Source: Geminocystis sp. NIES-3708 (GTDB lineage: Bacteria > Cyanobacteriota > Cyanobacteriia > Cyanobacteriales > Cyanobacteriaceae). From it: DNA of 64,000 nt. Made by a program: the position numbers and the translations under genes. The notes under the pieces are model-generated. The model had not been told where the DNA came from, made no database searches, and worked only from the letters and a program-made list of their open reading frames with translations. The stretch lies in NCBI RefSeq assembly GCF_001548095.1, contig NZ_AP014815.1, positions 867,656 to 931,655 on the forward strand. The letters run 5' to 3'. This document shows positions 61,898 to 64,000 of the stretch, in pieces; the first letter of the stretch is position 1, and every line of letters begins with the position of its first letter.

Positions 61898-63374
61898 ATT
61901 CTAAAACTTTTTTAGCTTCTTCTCTATCATCAAAGTGGATTTTTTCCGTACCCAAAATTTGGTAGTCTTCATGACCTTTCCCTGCAATCAAGACACCATC
62001 TCCACTGTTTGCCATTTCGATAGCTATTTTGATGGCTAAAGCTCGATCTCCTTCGACAATGGGTTTAATATGATTAGGAATACCCATGAGAATATCTTGC
62101 AAAATTTGTTCTGGGTTTTCCGTGCGAGGATTATCGGAGGTAATGACTACAAAATCTGCTAGATTTGCCGCTATTTTACCCATGATAGGACGTTTTGTGC
62201 GATCTCGATCCCCTCCACATCCAAAGACACAAATCATCTTACCAGCAATAAATGGACGGGCAGCTTTAAGTAAATTTTCTAAACTATCAGGAGTGTGAGC
62301 ATAGTCAACGATTACATTTATATCTTGAATATCACTGACGGTGACTCTTTCCATACGCCCTGGCACACCATTAAAATGAGGAAGACTTTGAGCAATAATA
62401 TCTAAACTTACTCCTAATTGTAAAACCGCTCCAACACTGGCTAAGAGGTTAGATAAATTAAATTGTCCCACCAAAGGAGAAGAAAATTCTATGTTGCCTT
62501 GAGGTGTGTGTAATAAGCCACTTACCCCTGTAGCTTTATAAGTCAAATTGCTGGTATATAGATCAGCTTGATTATTATTAACGCTATAGCTCCAAATTTG
62601 TCCAGCATTAAGGTTATTTATTAATTTTTGACCATAAAAGTCATCATAGTTAATAATCGCTTTCCCGTGTAAATATTCAGGGCTAAAGAGTAATGCCTTA
62701 GCGGAAAAATAATCATCCATGTCTTTGTGATAATCAAGATGATCTTGGGTTAAATTGGTGAAGACAGCCACATCAAAATTACACCCTCTAATTCTTTTTT
62801 GGGCTAAAGCATGAGAGCTTACTTCCATAACTGCATAATTATTTCCTGCCTTTACCGCTTCAGCTAGTTGTGCCTGTAAATCAATGGCAAAAGGGGTTGT
62901 ATGAGTTGCTATTTTTTGATAACCCTGCCAACGGGCGTATAAAGTGCCGAATAAAGCAGTAGATTTTTGAGCTTGATGAAGGAAAAATTCAATTAAATGA
63001 GTGGTAGTAGTTTTACCATTTGTGCCTGTAACCCCTATCATGTTTAACTGTTGAGTGGGATAGCCATAAAATTTACTGGCAATATCAGCACAAAGACTAA
63101 CAATATTACCGCTAATAATAACGCAATCTTCAGGATTTGGAGGAATTTTACTAGCTACTTCAGGACTGATTATAGCGGCGATCGCCCCTTCTCGTAAAGC
63201 ACTTTGCCAAAATTCACCACCATCAACCCTTGTGCCAGGCATCCCGATAAAAACATCACCCTGAGTGGAAGCATGGGAATTGGTAGTTATACCTTTTATT
63301 TCTGCTTTTAGGTTAGGATGTTCAGGAATATAGCTAATATGAGCTAAATTTGATAATAATTGACTTAATTTCAT
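61884..63374 (-). CDS. murE: MurE, UDP-MurNAc-tripeptide ligase
   Basis: About 496 residues. ATP loop Gly-Val-Thr-Gly-Thr-Asn-Gly-Lys-Thr-Thr-Thr-Thr (about 112-123), Glu-Val-Ser-Ser-His-Ala-Leu, and the meso-diaminopimelate-selecting motif Asp-Asn-Pro-Arg (about 405-408). It adds meso-DAP to UDP-MurNAc-L-Ala-D-Glu in peptidoglycan synthesis. A GAGGAG motif lies 8 nt before the ATG at 63374, so this start is preferred over the GTG at 63383. Confidence 0.95.
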   Translation of the reverse strand: MKLSQLLSNLAHISYIPEHPNLKAEIKGITTNSHASTQGDVFIGMPGTRVDGGEFWQSALREGAIAAIISPEVASKIPPNPEDCVIISGNIVSLCADIASKFYGYPTQQLNMIGVTGTNGKTTTTHLIEFFLHQAQKSTALFGTLYARWQGYQKIATHTTPFAIDLQAQLAEAVKAGNNYAVMEVSSHALAQKRIRGCNFDVAVFTNLTQDHLDYHKDMDDYFSAKALLFSPEYLHGKAIINYDDFYGQKLINNLNAGQIWSYSVNNNQADLYTSNLTYKATGVSGLLHTPQGNIEFSSPLVGQFNLSNLLASVGAVLQLGVSLDIIAQSLPHFNGVPGRMERVTVSDIQDINVIVDYAHTPDSLENLLKAARPFIAGKMICVFGCGGDRDRTKRPIMGKIAANLADFVVITSDNPRTENPEQILQDILMGIPNHIKPIVEGDRALAIKIAIEMANSGDGVLIAGKGHEDYQILGTEKIHFDDREEAKKVLESINN

Positions 63375-63463
63375 AAAATTCACTCCTCAATTTATAGTTT
63401 AATAGTTCTTATTTTTGGCAACTTTTTGACAATGGGGTTAGAGAGATTTTTGATTTAAGGTTT

Positions 63464-63540
63464 TTAATTGTTAATTATCATTTGTTATTTGTCATTGGAA
63501 ATTTACCATTACCTATTGTTAATTGCTAATTGTTAATTAT
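63464..63540. repeat. Intergenic short-repeat tract (ATTGTTA and related units)
   Basis: Tandem near-heptamers such as AATTGTTAATTATC, TTGTTATTTGTCATTGGAAA and ATTGTTAATTGCTAATTGTT between murE and the glutaredoxin-like gene. Spacing is mostly 7 bp but degenerate. Confidence 0.45.
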
Positions 63541-63791
63541 CAAAGTTTTTGTAAAATTTTTGTCAATTGTATCACTGAAATTCGAGGAGAGGGGCGAGGG
63601 ATTAATTTTTCTCCTTCTTCCGTTGCCAAAAACATTACTGGAATTTCGTATTGATACATTTCCCACCATTGCTTATTAGTATTAATATCCCTAATTTCAA
63701 TTTCTAACTCAATCTCAGTAATAGCCCTTAATTTTTCTTCTAATCCTTCGCATAAATGGCATTCAGGCTTACCATAAAGAATAATTTTCAT
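63540..63791 (-). CDS. Glutaredoxin-like thiol protein (DUF836 type)
   Basis: 83 residues with a thioredoxin-fold start (Ile-Ile-Leu-Tyr-Gly-Lys-Pro-Glu-Cys-His-Leu-Cys) holding a CxxC redox motif at residues 11-14, and a cis-Pro region Tyr-Glu-Ile-Pro-Val-Met-Phe. It is similar to small glutaredoxin/DUF836 proteins of unknown partner. Confidence 0.85.
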   Translation of the reverse strand: MKIILYGKPECHLCEGLEEKLRAITEIELEIEIRDINTNKQWWEMYQYEIPVMFLATEEGEKLIPRPSPRISVIQLTKILQKL

Positions 63792-63817
63792 AGCTAAATA
63801 AATGGTTTAAGTTAATT

Positions 63818-64000
63818 TTAAAAAGGAGTTGGTGCTTGTAAATGTATCATTTTTTGTTGTTGAGGATGGATAAATTTAATTTCACGGGCATGAAGATGCA
63901 ATCTTAAACTATTATCCTTAGATTTTCCATAAAAGTGATCGCCTTTGATAGCTACGCCTAAACCTTCGGCACAATGGACTCTTAGCTGATGAGTTCTACC
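63818..64000 (-). CDS. RluA-family pseudouridine synthase (C-terminal part)
   Basis: The last 60 codons of a gene that continues off the right edge. The visible Gly-Arg-Thr-His-Gln-Leu-Arg-Val-His motif is the conserved RluA-family motif near the active site, and Leu-His-Leu-His-Ala-Arg precedes the end. It isomerises uridine in rRNA or tRNA; which RNA is not determinable. It ends in Ala-Pro-Thr-Pro-Phe. Confidence 0.88.
   Translation of the reverse strand, partial: GRTHQLRVHCAEGLGVAIKGDHFYGKSKDNSLRLHLHAREIKFIHPQQQKMIHLQAPTPF

Overview
The window is chromosomal DNA of an AT-rich cyanobacterium. Evidence: GCGATCGC (HIP1-type) octamers, MPBQ/MSBQ methyltransferase, a CruA/CruP-type lycopene cyclase, HemJ, Ccs1, an ABA4-like membrane protein, DUF1350 and DUF3285 proteins, PatA-type response regulators, and 7-bp-periodic intergenic repeats. 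A Geminocystis/Cyanobacterium-like host is a guess from composition and gene content.

Region 1 (1-2308): 5' part of an RND/HlyD efflux adaptor lipoprotein, an ABA4-like gene, an aldo/keto reductase and tRNA-Val(GAC). Region 2 (2317-17184): a nearly complete type V-K CRISPR-associated transposon (CAST) starting 8 bp past the tRNA. It has TGTACAGTGCCA terminal inverted repeats with TnsB-site arrays at both ends, a minus-strand tracrRNA, a two-repeat CRISPR array, a separate (delocalised) homing guide matching the tRNA, cas12k, and tnsB-tnsC-tniQ. The cargo is a type I restriction-modification system (hsdR, hsdM, hsdS) with hicAB between hsdM and hsdS, a DUF4065 gene and unknown ORFs. The MerR-type regulator that normally stands alone beside cas12k (CvkR) is here the N-terminus of HsdR. 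Matching 15-bp palindromes lie before cas12k/cvkR-hsdR and before tnsB, so one fused protein could control guide machinery, transposase and restriction. tniQ carries a frameshift, and tnsC has a shifted C-terminus at an A6 tract.

Region 3 (17185-25733): lycopene cyclase, an mgtC pseudogene, a desaturase, an FAD monooxygenase, MPBQ/MSBQ methyltransferase, a sugar-type ABC permease and CcdA. Region 4 (25734-40128): sensory genes. An ammonium-transporter/histidine-kinase hybrid is followed by a GGDEF response regulator. Divergently, a chemosensory cluster runs PatA-type regulator, CheA hybrid, MCP, CheB, CheR-TPR, tandem CheW.

Region 5 (40157-64000): mostly housekeeping genes: Ser/Thr kinase, DnaJ-type chaperone, MreB, SSB, sugar transferase, ABC exporter, LarB, a phosphoketolase/transketolase-like enzyme, Hsp33, Ccs1, rhodanese, LptC, peptide deformylase, HemJ, glycosyltransferase, GatC, UDP-glucuronate epimerase, MurE, glutaredoxin-like protein and the end of an RluA pseudouridine synthase. 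An arsR remnant, two MITE-like inverted-repeat elements and several short repeat families lie between genes.
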